From contig SUVZ01000221.1 of NCBI GenBank assembly GCA_015061765.1, positions 1-6,543 on the forward strand: a stretch of 6,543 nucleotides of DNA, given 5' to 3'. This document shows positions 6,178 to 6,543 of the stretch, piece by piece. A program made the translations under genes and the position numbers. The stretch is from Lentisphaerota bacterium. Its GTDB lineage: Bacteria; Verrucomicrobiota; Kiritimatiellia; RFP12; UBA1067. Numbering within the stretch: position 1 is the stretch's first letter; the number at the start of each line of letters is the position of its first letter. The notes under the pieces are model-generated. The model was not told where the DNA came from, did no database searches, and saw only the letters and a list, made by a program, of their open reading frames with translations.

Positions 6178-6543
6178 ATGGCAAGGTCTAAGATCGTCGC
6201 GTTGGCCGCGCTGCTGTTTGCGCAGTCCGGCTTCGCCACAGGTGCGGTGAAGATGGTGGTCACGAATTTCGTGACCTCTCTGGACGTGCCCGTCGTGACG
6301 AACCTCGTCACCATCACCACGACGAACACCGTCACGCAGATAGTGACGAATTCAGTGCCGTCCCCGGAGGCGGTCGAGCTGGAAGCGCGCCGCATCGAGG
6401 ACGAAGCCCGTCTCCGCAGGATAGCGACCAGGACGTTCAAGCTTGCGCATGCCGACGCCGAAGAGGTCGCGGCAAAGTTCAACGACACATGGTCCGGCGA
6501 TTTCGGGATCGGGGTTAAGCTGATCAAGATCGCGCAGGCATTT
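6178..6543 (+). CDS. Exported secretin-like protein (type II/IV system N-domain), 5' part, runs off the window
   Basis: Open from ATG 6178 to the right edge: 122 codons with no stop. Residues 1-20 form a signal peptide (MARSK, then a hydrophobic run ending SGFA, likely cut before TGAV), so the product should be exported. Residues 26-60 are rich in Val-Thr-Asn (VVTNFVTS, VVTNLVTITTTNTV, IVTNSV). Residues 63-82 form a charged, probably helical or coiled segment (PEAVELEARRIEDEARLRRI). From residue 86, FKLAHADAEEVAAKFNDTW resembles the start of a secretin N1-type domain, as in GspD/PilQ, where a strand is followed by an (A)DAEEVA helix. The following KIAQAF would be the second strand. Secretins form outer-membrane rings of type II secretion or type IV pilus machines. 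GGGAG at 6167-6171, 6 nt before the ATG, supports the start. It lies 29 bp after gatA with no terminator, so it is probably co-transcribed. The secretin barrel lies outside the window, so another N-domain protein remains possible. Confidence 0.75.
   Translation, partial: MARSKIVALAALLFAQSGFATGAVKMVVTNFVTSLDVPVVTNLVTITTTNTVTQIVTNSVPSPEAVELEARRIEDEARLRRIATRTFKLAHADAEEVAAKFNDTWSGDFGIGVKLIKIAQAF

Noticed and set aside
6075..6527. Minus-strand 150-residue open frame at the right edge
   Set aside because: Antisense to the signal-peptide protein and the gatA end. Its Thr/Val-rich stretch is just the complement of the VTN repeat, and the plus-strand reading has a signal peptide, ribosome site and domain match.

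Overview
The window looks like chromosomal DNA from a moderately GC-rich Gram-negative bacterium. The large exported-type protein at the left pairs LamG-like domains with an autotransporter-associated repeat and a short C-terminal tail. The right edge begins a secretin-like outer-membrane protein with a Val-Thr-Asn-rich segment. Together these fit the Verrucomicrobiota/Kiritimatiellae group best. That placement is inference from protein style, not from a marker gene. TGA is used as a normal stop codon by several genes here.

Layout: (1) 1-1966, plus strand: the C-terminal part of a repeat-built surface or secreted protein. Two LamG-like domains flank an autotransporter-type beta repeat. The reading frame stays homologous to the family upstream of the first usable start codon, until a TGA at 8-10, so the gene is probably broken or only its 3' portion is readable. 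It ends in a strong hairpin whose 5' arm is coding sequence. (2) 2006-4261, minus strand: tex, a complete S1-domain transcription accessory protein, convergent with the first gene. (3) 4262-4403: a 142-bp divergent control region with two extended -10 promoters (TGnTATAAT), one for tex and one for gatC. The gatC promoter is so close to the ATG that the mRNA is predicted to be leaderless or nearly so. (4) 4404-6148, plus strand: gatC and gatA, overlapping by ATGA, encoding two subunits of the Asp/Glu-tRNA amidotransferase; gatB is not in the window. (5) 6178-6543, plus strand: the first 122 codons of an exported protein with a secretin N-domain-like segment, running off the right edge, 29 bp after gatA and probably co-transcribed with it.

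gatC and gatA act together in making Gln-tRNA(Gln) and/or Asn-tRNA(Asn) by transamidation. tex is a separate housekeeping nucleic-acid-binding factor. The flanking genes are cell-envelope or secretion functions. I see no tRNA, rRNA, CRISPR array, insertion sequence or phage gene. Most of the window is ordinary housekeeping sequence. The points most worth a second look are the interrupted 5' end of the LamG gene, the coding-overlapping terminator, the probable leaderless start of gatC, and the gatCA-secretin junction.
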